DNA from: Hexactinellida sp. DTS-2022
Taxonomy: Eukaryota; Porifera; Hexactinellida
DNA length: 64,000 bases
Assembly (NCBI GenBank): GCA_028753945.1
Contig: JAPNXP010000001.1
Span: 11,584,501 to 11,648,500 of the forward strand
Direction of reading: 5' to 3'
The notes below the pieces were generated by a model. It did no database searches. It was not told where the DNA came from and saw only the letters and a list, made by a program, of their open reading frames with translations. Both the position numbers and the translations under genes were made by a program. Numbering within the stretch: position 1 is the first letter of the stretch; every line of letters starts with the position of its first letter. Positions 55,189 to 64,000 of the stretch are shown here, piece after piece.

Positions 55189-55830
55189 ACTAAATAAATA
55201 GTTTAGCATGCTATGTACTAATGATATGAATACAGTCGAATCTCGTTCGTACACCAAGGGGATCGTAGAATTTATTCGCCTTTTCCGAAATCAGTATTAC
55301 AGATGTCACAAGTATTATAAAGTATTTGATGTGTGTAGGTATTAACTGGGAGTTCGTAATAGTCTACTAAATAGAGTCCTGTATTTTTTTGCAATTTTAA
55401 GCTTCTTTTGCTTAGTAAGCTTGACTACTATTCTATAATTCTAACTAATTGTAATACAGAATTACAAGCTTACAAAATATTACACAATTCACGTACATAA
55501 ATTTTAGCGGTGTTATTTACAGAACTATTTTATTCTAACAAAATATATGTAAGTTTTATTATCAGTTGCTAGGTATGTTTATTATACGTACGTAGAATGC
55601 TGAGAGTGTAATATTATATCGAGAGTAAGTATATTTGTAATTTGTAATACCATCAACCTAGCCACAAATAACGATCTAGGTGCTTTATGCTATTATTTAA
55701 TGATTATTATAATATTATTTGCATAAAGGAATTTACGAAAGCCGACTGTAAGATTATTATACACGTGCGGACAATTGACGAACTTTATTATAGTAAATGC
55801 AAGCCTCCAAAAGATTATACCACTTACTGT
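55189..55830. repeat. Direct duplication, copy 1 (downstream of gene E)
   Basis: Matches 59570-60210 closely, from GTTACTAAATAAATAG to CCAAAAGATTATACCA. Includes a pogo-like end CAGTCGAATCTCGTTCGTAC at 55233. The short open frame at 55687-55899 is not recognised and is not maintained in the other copy. Confidence 0.75.
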
Positions 55831-56221
55831 ATACGTAATACTCGTTATAAAAATGTGACATTTACAAATAAAAGAATTGAAATGCTCTCAAATGAATAAA
55901 CACAGATTTCTTATAACTATTGTGTAATAATAAATGTAGGATTACTTTCGATTATAATTATAATGTTATATTTATTCCGTAATCCTCCTACAAACAGCAA
56001 CAACAACTTAATAACGGCCCCTTAATTTTGATTGCTTATATTTTTTGTATTTTATTATATTTAACTAATAACAGTTGGAATTCAATTTATGTTGATCAAC
56101 TAATTAATGAACTCAGAATTAGTTGTGGGGGCTACTAATATTTGAACTAACTTTACTATTGATTTCCACAAAAAATAATTTTACTTCATCAATTAAATCT
56201 TCACTTACGATCTCGGTATAA
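55831..56221. other. Intergenic AT-rich DNA before the ICMT fragment
   Basis: No recognised feature; earlier exons of the methyltransferase were looked for and not found. Confidence 0.4.
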
Positions 56222-56475
56222 GGGAGGGACACCGTTTGGTTACAACAGGCCCGTATGAGTACCTTATACACCCATCTTATTTCGGGTATGCTCTGAAAAC
56301 AATGGGACTCATGTTGTACTTCCAAAGTCCGTATTTATTCGCGATTAATTTGTTCCTTGGATTATTCAGTTACTCTAGAATGTCAACTGAGGAGGAAATG
56401 CTATTGAAGGAGTTTGGAGAGGAATTTGTGAAATATAGGAACAGCAGGTGGAGAATTGTACCGTTTATATTCTGA
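56222..56475 (+). pseudogene. Isoprenylcysteine carboxyl methyltransferase (ICMT-like) C-terminal fragment
   Basis: The frame opens after a plausible acceptor (GTATAAG) and reads REGHRLVTTGPYEYLIHPSY, then a hydrophobic helix pair, then STEEEMLLKEFGEEFVKYR and a short tail. These are the conserved C-terminal blocks of Ste14/ICMT, the ER membrane enzyme that methylates prenylated CAAX cysteines: the G-x-Y-x-x-x-x-HPSY SAM-binding segment and the EE...FG.E+..Y motif. Only about 84 residues are present, against roughly 280 in full-length ICMT, and no upstream exons were found. It could be a terminal exon of a gene with very distant or divergent exons, but a duplicated remnant is more likely. Confidence 0.65.
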
Positions 56476-56871
56476 GAAGTTATTGGGAATACATTCGATT
56501 ATAGCAATTATTTATTCAATTTAGACTCCTATGTATGTATTTATTTTTGAAAATTACATATACGTACGTATATCGATCAACAACATTCTAAAGTAATTTC
56601 GGGCACTTGCAAGGTCGTTTTTATCATCAAAAAATTCATCTTTTCGAAGCTTGGTTTTAATATATCTAAAAGTGTTGAGTCACTGTTGAGTGTTGACTGT
56701 TATATATAAGCCCTAGCTATTTTTATTATGTTTAATAGCATTTACATTTACATTTGATCCTATTTCGATAAAGTGACTCTTTCAAACTATAGGAGAGACA
56801 GTTTTTATCCGAAATCAAACAATTGTTATTTAGTATATTTGTGTATTATCTTCCTACAAGACAACTATCAA
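56476..56871. other. Intergenic region upstream of gene F
   Basis: AT-rich, no feature recognised. The frame of gene F is open for 99 bp upstream of the chosen ATG, but that part is not conserved in gene E. Confidence 0.4.
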
Positions 56872-58196
56872 ATGGCAACAGCTGCTCCATCAGTTGAGTC
56901 AATTTTCGATGTTACGGCAGAACAGATAAGGGTTGCGTTCGATCGAATAATAACAGAAGTTAAGTCCCGTAGAGATCAGCTGTTATCAGAGGTTAAGGAT
57001 AGGAGGAGAGAGTTCGAGTTGAAGAATTCAGCTATGTTTGAAAGCGTGAGAGAGTTGGAAGAGATGAGATCTAATTTGGAGAAAATGTCCGTGAAACAGA
57101 ATGTAGCTATGAAGAAGCAACAGGAGTCTCTAGCTAGTATCGACTCTGAAATTGTTGCATTGAGGACAAATGCAAACAGTAATACACAACTGAAATACAG
57201 CTGTTCTCTCGATAAGCTGATTCAACAGATCAAGAAGTTTGGAGAAATTACTGATGCAACAAGCAATCTAACTCCAGCTAAAGCTCAATACTCTAGAAAA
57301 CTAACAGCTATTAAAAATATAAATATATATGAATGTGACAACTCTGGTTCTTCAATGAGACTCTATCTAGACCCGTCTAAGGAATTAATCTATATAACCC
57401 ATCCAGGTAGTAAGACAGTGCTGATATACAATGCGAATAATTTTAAGTTTGTACAAGAGTTTGGAGATATTAAATATGAACCTACATGTGTCACTAGTAG
57501 CAAAGAGTTCATTTACGTTATTTCAACTAATGAAAACATATTGCAATACAAATCTTCAGATCTATCATTTGTTGCGGCTAAAAATGCATCATTATCCCAG
57601 TGGGGCAATTATTCTATTGGCATCGCAGTTAGTGACGAGAATCAAGTTTTTGTGTTGAATAACTGTGGCTCTATTAAGGTATATGATAGAGCTCTTAACC
57701 TCAAGGAAAAGATAAAGTTAGATTTGGACAAGTATGGCGAGCCGAATTATTGTAGATGCCTGAGTATGGTGATGAGAGAAAATAAGTTCTATATCTTATT
57801 GGCTAACAAAATACTCTTATTTGTACCCTTTGGAGACTGGAATAATATCAACTGTTATTTTACGAAGCAAAAAGGTATTAACTAATACTAGTCTTATCAG
57901 TTATCATATTTGTTTTATTATCAACACTATTTATTTATCTATTCCCTTTAGGTAAGATACCTTATGTTAAGAAGCCCTCTGCATTCTGTATCGACTCAGC
58001 TGGTAATGTTATAGTCGCAGACGCTGGTACCAGCTCTATAAAGTTCCTCTCTCCAGAGGGAGACCTTATCCACACTATAGGGGAGAGTACAGTGGGGAGT
58101 GATAGCATCAGAGAGTGCACTGATATAGCTGTTTATAAGAACAGTATTATTGTAGCTTGTCAAGATAATGACTGGTTCCACATAAAGAAATACTAA
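56872..58196 (+). CDS. Two-exon coiled-coil/propeller protein, gene F
   Basis: Exon 1 is 56872-57874, exon 2 is 57952-58196; the intron has GTATTA donor and CCCTTTAG acceptor and the join is in frame, giving 415 residues. The start MATAAPSVES parallels MATANPAE of gene E and MASANVPVES of A-D. Residues 20-100 are a coiled coil (IITEVKSRRDQLLSEVKDRR, ELEEMRSNLEKMSVKQ). The rest has propeller-like strands (PSKELIYITHPGSKTVLIYN, KPSAFCIDSAGNVIVADAG) of NHL-like type but poorer repeats. Coiled coil and exon 2 are almost identical to E, the middle diverges. No RING, signal peptide or membrane helix. Function unknown. Confidence 0.75.
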
Positions 58197-58251
58197 ACAT
58201 ATAATGTTTACTTGATTGTTTATATTTTTTGTGTTTTATTATATTTAAATA

Positions 58252-59570
58252 AATCTATATTATTAAATCTCGATTGTTGTGTGTGTGTGTGTGTGTGTTT
58301 GTTTGTTTGTCCGGATTGTATTAAAGTGATGGGGGATAAGAAACCGCAATTAATATTGGGATATAAACTAACTTTCAAATGTTAGAATAGGTAAACAAAT
58401 GTTATTAAGGTAAACAATTATGCTGAACACGAATTTCGCGTTTATAAATTTCTCATATTAATATTTGTTGTTGTTGTTTACACAAAATAGGTAAACAAAT
58501 TAATGAAAATTCAAAATCAACCTAGAAGTTAGCTTTCAACGGCTATTATAGGTAAACAAGTATGCTGAACACGAATTTCGCATTTATAAATTTATAATAT
58601 AAATATTTGTTGTTGTTGTTTACACAAAATAGGTAAACAAATTAATGAAAATTCAAAATCAACCTAGAAGTTAGCTTTCAACGGGTATTATAGGTAAACA
58701 AGTATGCTGAACACGAATTTCGCATTTATAAATTTATAATATAAATATTTGTTGTTGTTGTTGACACAAAATAGGTAAACAAATTAATGAAAATTCAAAA
58801 TCAACCTAGAAGTTAGCTTTCAACGGGTATTATAGGTAAACAAGTATACTGAACACGATTTTCGCGGTTATAAATTTCTCATATTAATATTTGTTGTTGT
58901 TGTTTACACAAAATAGGTAAACAAATTAATGAAAATTCAAAATCAACCTAGAAGTTAGCTTTCAACGGGTATTATAGGTAAACAAGTATGCTGAACACGA
59001 ATTTCGCATTTATAAATTTATAATATAAATATTTGTTGTTGTTGTTGACACAAAATATAGGTAGACAAATTAATGAAAATTCAAAATCAACCTAGAAGTT
59101 AGCTTTCAACGGGTATTATAGGCAAACAAGTATGCTGAACACGATTTTCGCGGTTTTAAATTTATCATATTAATATTTGTTGTTGTTGTTTACACAAAAT
59201 AGGTAAACAAATTAATGAAAATTCAAAATCAACCTAGAAGTTAGCTTTCAAAGGGTATTATAGGTAAACAAGTGTGCTGAACACGAATTTCGCATTTTTT
59301 ATTTCTAATATGAATATTTGTTGTTGTTATGTTGTTTACCAAAAATATGTAGACAAATTAACGAAAAATTCAAAATCATTCTAGAAGTTTGCTTCCGACG
59401 GGAATTATTCGTAAACAAGTTAAAACTATGGAAATGGTAGAAAGAGTTGTATATAACTTCCACTAACATTTTCCATGGTAGCAACGATGGGGAGTAAGGC
59501 CGTATAGCGGCCGTTAACTTGAGGTGCGTAGCACCGATCTGTCGCAAAGCGACCGAGACCGAAGGGCTCG
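58252..59570 (+). mobile_element. Helitron-like non-autonomous element with internal tandem repeats
   Basis: Starts TCTATATTATTAAATCTCG with a (GT)n tract, and ends after the hairpin GTCGC-AAA-GCGAC with GAAGGGCTCG. It interrupts the E/F duplicated flank, whose uninterrupted form is near 55189. The body holds about seven ~141-bp tandem units. The short reverse copy at 12712-13186 has about one unit. Assignment to Helitrons is tentative. Confidence 0.55.
58408..59330. repeat. ~141-bp tandem repeat, about seven units
   Basis: Units start near 58408, 58551, 58692, 58833, 58975, 59121 and 59263 with AGGTAAACAAGTATGCTGAA, and contain TTGTTGTTGTTTACACAAAA. Variation between units is low. Confidence 0.85.
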
Positions 59571-60210
59571 TTACTAAATAAATAGTTTAGCATGTTATGT
59601 TACTAATGATATGAATACAGTCGAATCTCGTTCGTACACCAAGGGGATCGTAGAATTTATTCGCCTTTCCCGAAATCAGTATTACAGATGTCACAAGTAT
59701 TATAGAGTCTTTGATGTGTGTAGGTATTAACTGGAAGTTCGTATTAGTCTACTAAATAGAGTCCTTTATTTTTTTGCAATTTTAAGCTTCTTTTGCTTAG
59801 TAAGCTTGACTACTATTCTATAATTCTAACTAATTATAACACAGAATTACAAGCTTACAAAATATTACACAATTCACGTACATAAATTTTAGCGGTGTTA
59901 TTTACAGAACTATTTATTCTAACAAAATATATGTAAGTTTTATTATCAGTTGCTAGGTATGTTAATTATACGTAGAATGCTGAGAGTGTAATATTATATC
60001 GAGAGTAAGTATATTTGTAATTTGTAATACCATCAACCTAGCCACAAATAACGATCTAGGTGCTTTATGCTATTATTTAATGATTATAATAATATTATTT
60101 GCAAAAAGGAATTTACGAAAGCCGACTGTAAGATTATTATACACGTGCGGACAATTGACGAACTTTATTATAGTAAATGCAAGTCTCCAAAAGATTATAC
60201 CATTTAATAC
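59571..60210. repeat. Direct duplication, copy 2 (downstream of gene F)
   Basis: Matches 55189-55830. It contains the same TTTTGCTTAGTAAGCTTGAC and GCCACAAATAACGATCTAGG segments. Confidence 0.75.
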
Positions 60211-60913
60211 ACAGAAAATGGAACCTTATATCATTACAGTGAAAATGCTAGATAATTATTTTACAAAATTTGAGTAAATTTGAGTAGTTCTATAAACAGC
60301 AACAACAACTTATTAACAGCCCCCTAATGTACCTATTAACAGAAATTGCAAAATGATAACTATCAATCATTTTCAATAACTTTGGTTATTATTATTGGGT
60401 AATGCCGTAAGAAAACTGCCATTACTCCCATGAATAGGAATAATTTAAGAATACACTTAAGAGCGATAGCGTCAGTGCTATCTCTATGAGCAGATAGAAT
60501 CATTAAATGATTGAGTCTAGCTTGATTCATTGTCGAACGGAGATAAGATTTGATTCTCCTCAGCGAGCTGAAAGACCTTTCACTTGTGGCATTGGTGGCT
60601 GGAAGTACAAGCGTTAATTTCACCAGAGAAACAACTTCGGATGCATATTCATGATGGCCTAGTGATTTTAAGAAGTATATCACTGTGAAAATCAATAGTA
60701 CTAGATGGAGTATCTGAAAAATGTGAAGCAAGAAGTTCGAGTTGTATTTTTAGACGAGTAGGATTGATATCTGATCCATAGAAAGAAGAGACAGATGAAA
60801 ATTCATTCTGGAAATTTTCTCCTCTAGCTGCTTTGATCACAACATCTTGAAGTTTCCGATATATTTCAAAGTCGCGTTGTTCAAATCTATCTTTAATTAA
60901 TGCAACGAGCATC

Positions 60914-61085
60914 CTTATATGTAGACCGTCTAGAAATAGACGGTCTATAAAAGCCCATACAAATAAGCCAAAAATTTGTAGACCGTCTATAAATTCTGTA
61001 GACCACTTGCTCTGCTTTTTATGGGTAATACTAATGCATAGGGAATAAAACCTGGTCTATTTCTAGACGGTCTACATATAAGATA
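60914..61085. mobile_element. Palindromic MITE, copy 1
   Basis: Ends CTTATATGTAGACCGTCTAG and its reverse complement at the other side; inserted in the hAT pseudogene. Internal GTAGACCGTCTATAAATTC repeats the terminal motif. Confidence 0.75.
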
Positions 61086-61148
61086 TCTCTTAAATGCTGG
61101 GAAGATGCAAAATCAAATTTAAAATCAATTCTAGGACGTATTAATGTA

Positions 61149-61323
61149 GAGATATCTTATATGTAGACCGTCTAGAAATAGACCAGGATTTATTCCCTAT
61201 GCATTAGTATTACCCATAAAAAGCAGGGCAAGTGGTCTACAGAATTTATAGACGGTCTACAAATTTTTGGCTTATTTGTATGGGCTTTTATAGACCGTCT
61301 ATTTCTAGACGGTCTACATATAA
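61149..61323. mobile_element. Palindromic MITE, copy 2 (inverted)
   Basis: Near-exact reverse complement of copy 1, separated by a ~63-bp spacer that still reads as transposase (RPRIDFKFDFASSQHLRD on the minus strand). Confidence 0.75.
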
Positions 61324-61959
61324 GGATGCTCAGCATTTAATTAATACATTGTAATTCAAAAGAATGCTAGAAAGAGCTTGGGCTCTTACTGTCCAACGTG
61401 TTGGACATAAAACGCGTATCCCAATACATTCCGGAGCCATCTCCTTTTTAGTTTCTCAAATATTGCGTCTCGTCTAGGAGATAATTTTATCAATTTTGTA
61501 ATTTCATGCGTGACCTCAAGAGTACTTTTCATTATTTTGCTTCCTTTGACAGCATCATTGGCTGCCAAGTTTAGAGAGTGACCATAACAGTGTATGTAAA
61601 TAGCACGTGGTTCCTCATCCTTTATCAATTTCGCTAAACCTTTCCTACAACCTGCCATTGCCGAGGCTCCATCATAACATTGACCACGTAATTTGTTGAT
61701 TGAGAGATTCAATCTAGTAAGAGTGTCCTTCACAACTGTTGCTAGTGTAGAAGCTAGAATATTATCTACTACGTACAGCCCAATGAAATCCTCATGAACA
61801 TCCAGGTTTTCAGCAACCCATTCATCGATCATTATCGTAACGAATGGAGCAAATTGAATATTACTGACTATATCACGAAGTACTCGTAATGTCATTATCT
61901 GAATTAACTCATTTTGAGCTTGAGGTTAAATACATTTATTCATCTTTTTTTTCTTTCCA

Positions 61960-63120
61960 TCCAAAGCGCTATCCTGTCATCATCATCACCTCGAAGCTTT
62001 AAGATCTCTCGAGTGACATACATTGGTGGCGCAAGTAGCACGGACCATCATTAGGCCTTCATAAAGCGAAATCCCTTGGTCTCCTTGGTCAGGAGCAAGC
62101 GATCTAGAAGATTCGACTGGGCCTTTAGGGATCGTATGTCTCCTCGCCACAAGGCTGTGAGCCTGATGGGTATTATTTGCGAGTATCTTGATCATAGTAT
62201 TAGTCTTAATAGTTAATATAGCCATACTACTGCCTTTCAAACCCTTTGTGAGCCGGACAGGTGTCAATGAATGGAAGTACATGGCAGTCGCGGTTGCGCA
62301 TTTAACGTTAGAAGTCTCTCAGGATCGTAGAGAAGATAGGTATTTTCATGCAGCCCTTTTCTTCGATTAATAAACCACTGGAGCGTTTGTCTTCCTACCT
62401 AGGCGCCTTAGCTGAACTCACTCAAATGAGCGGGACCTTCTCACCCTCCATGCTACAGCCGATGAGCAAGGTTGCACTTTATTTAATGACCTTGTGTCCC
62501 CTGACATTATACTCCTGTGGGCGAACGAAGCTTTTCACACCAAACAAAATAGGCCAGTTTCGTCCATATTGTAGATATCTGGATAGTGGTACTTCTCTAG
62601 GGTGACCTGAATCATGTTGATCCATTCAGTGATTTCTGGAAAGCCGCTTCCCTCACCCGAGGGGACAAGCTGTGGATACATTGAGGCTCGCTTCATCTCT
62701 GTAACCATGAGGCATCCACATGGTTACAGAGATGAATGTTGAAGCATTCTTACGCCTTGCTTGGCTGCCAGCAGTGAAATATCTTTAAACTCTTTTCCTC
62801 TGCGCGCATGTTGTGTTGCCAGAGCAATAAAGGAGCCTTTAAGTTCGTGTGTTTTCAGCAGCTTTATGTGGTTTTCTTTTGTTGGTGGGTCCCGCCGTAT
62901 ACCTTCCGAATTCCGATGATGCTGTCATCCTAATGGAGATTGTAGGGCACAGACTGCTTAGATATTCCGAACATTCTAGCCAGCCCCGCCTCGGTCAGGC
63001 GGTACTTCTCAGCCATACTGAGAACCTCTGCATTGGTGTGGCATGGTTTGGTCAGAATTACTCCTCGATAATTATATGCAAATTAATTGGTCATAAAAAC
63101 CGACAAGTCAGAATAGCCTA
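61960..63120 (-). pseudogene. Tigger/pogo-like transposase, decayed
   Basis: On the minus strand a helix-turn-helix EKYRLTEAGLARMFGISKQS (about 63010) is followed by interrupted sequence, then PDIYNMDETGLF (about 62565, first catalytic Asp) and, at about 62280, CHVLPFIDTCPAHKGF (second Asp, in the family's LxxDNxxxH region). Many stops and frameshifts. A short perfect hairpin (TCTGTAACCATG at 62695 with CATGGTTACAGA) lies inside. The pogo-like MITEs of the array could have been moved by such a protein, but their ends were not linked to this copy. Confidence 0.68.
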
Positions 63121-64000
63121 AAGAAAATACTATTAGTTTAACTTTGAAATTGCTAATAAAACAATATTGCACCAAAATGTGGTCAGAAAAAAAACAGTTT
63201 CGAATGTTGTACACTTGTCGATGATCTGATGTAAGTATCCATATTGATGTACACCAACCTATACCGTATTGTTTATTTTACGAATGTTTTTTTATATATT
63301 TTATTTTCGGGTGTCTATTTATATATCGGTTATTATGGTGGTTGGCGGAGACCGTATTATTTGCTGAAGTGATATGCGCTGTCAAAGGTTGAGAACCACT
63401 GGACTAACTAGTTTCCAACTACAGTACACTCTCGCTATTCCGAACAGGGGTGTTCCGATTCAAAAAAAATCTGTTCCGATTAGTGAAGTAATACATTTTC
63501 TCTAGGCCTTTATAAAATGAGACCCGATCATCCGAACCAAACTTGTCCAAACCTTTTTAATCCCAACTAACATATGTCAGGGCCGTAGCCACTGGTCAGG
63601 TTGGTCAGGTTTCAACCTGACCACTTTTAGTTGGTTGGACAGGTTAACCTGAACCCTTGGCCCTGTTGGTACTGTATCCAGCCCGGTCTAACCTGACCAC
63701 TTTTAATTGGTGGCTACGGCACTGTATGTACGTATATAATAATACCTAAATAATTGTCTGAGACTTCTTTATTTATACTTCCATTGTAATATACAATTAT
63801 TTAATGTTTTTACCCCCAATTTATATAAAAAATAGTTTTGGATCCACTGTTTATCATTAAGTAGATATCCTTCGAAATCAAATAAATCATTTAAAAGTAA
63901 TACTTCTAAGTTCTAACCGTGTGAAAGATAGCAAAGTTGTGGAATAAGCATTTAATTGACTGTAGACAGTTAAATAGTATCCGTACATTCACCTTAAAAT
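63121..64000. other. Terminal intergenic region
   Basis: Contains a pogo-like terminus CAGTACACTCTCGCTATTCC at 63423 and the MITE at 63578-63724. The rest, AT-rich, shows no gene. Confidence 0.45.
63578..63724. mobile_element. 147-bp MITE with 5-bp duplication TATGT
   Basis: CAGGGCCGTAGCCAC against GTGGCTACGGCACTG; TATGT at 63573-63577 and 63725-63729. Internal GGTCAGGTT repeats and their complements. Confidence 0.7.

Larger units (their letters stand above)
60363..61895 (-). pseudogene. hAT transposase (ZMYM1-like), decayed
   Basis: Minus strand. The 61386-61895 part has FVTIMIDEW, then VHEDFIGLY, LRGQCYDGASAMAGCRKGLA and YIHCYGHSLNLAAND, the conserved middle of ZMYM1-like hAT transposases; about a dozen residues between DE and ENLDVHEDF that the family usually has are missing. 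After LCPTRWTVRAQALSSIL-type sequence (CPTRW at about 61390) two MITEs intrude. The C-terminal part (60912 down) has LVALIKDRFEQRDFEIYRKL and, after a frameshift near 60690, the dimerisation motif NATSERSFSSLRRIKSYLRS. Not functional. Confidence 0.82.

Noticed and set aside
55687..55899. 70-codon open frame in the duplicated block
   Set aside because: Not conserved in length in the second copy near 60080 and unlike any known protein.
58408..59330. Repeated units as a CRISPR-like or satellite array
   Set aside because: Units are contiguous ~141-bp tandem copies without unique spacers, inside a mobile element of a eukaryotic genome.

Overview
The window is AT-rich metazoan nuclear DNA with GT-AG introns, sparse host genes and many nested transposons of every eukaryotic class. 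There are no operons, CRISPR arrays or bacterial-style genes. Coiled-coil/NHL-propeller gene families, a Ginger transposon and DIRS elements would fit a non-bilaterian animal; a sponge is my guess, not something the sequence proves.

Layout. (1) 1268-5262: a near-complete Ginger DDE transposon with 4-bp target duplication, inserted 44 bp beyond the stop codon of an SVOP-like transporter gene (5306-6880, minus strand). (2) 7111-10021: a 5'-truncated CR1/L2-like LINE between perfect 126-bp direct repeats. (3) 10022-13718: intergenic DNA with a pogo-like MITE and a Helitron-like repeat. (4) 13719-52560: a tandem array of four nearly identical genes (A-D, at 13719, 21488, 31577 and 50796) encoding an N-terminal coiled coil and an NHL beta-propeller. 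Each repeat unit carries a pogo-like MITE downstream of the gene plus decayed DIRS fragments in two opposed orientations. Later insertions made the units unequal: a Gypsy element (24429-30622) in unit 2, and in unit 3 a structurally complete DIRS element (40462-50000) that itself carries a younger Gypsy element (41480-46119). Gene C is broken by a 158-bp hAT-like MITE. (5) 52697-60210: a second tandem pair of related two-exon propeller genes (E frameshifted, F intact), with an isoprenylcysteine methyltransferase fragment between them. (6) 60363-63120: decayed hAT (ZMYM1-like) and Tigger/pogo transposases, with further MITEs to the end.

Most interesting points. Both Gypsy elements have a primer-binding site that does not begin TGG. 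Instead it is an exact 11-nt complement of a stretch inside their own LTR, and the single-base difference between the two elements is matched on both sides; this is the signature of Tf1-type self-priming. In the NHL array the coiled coil is nearly invariant while changes cluster in propeller loops, suggesting a constant-stem, variable-recognition family. All coordinates, repeats and alignments were read by eye; family assignments rest on recognised motifs, not on database searches.
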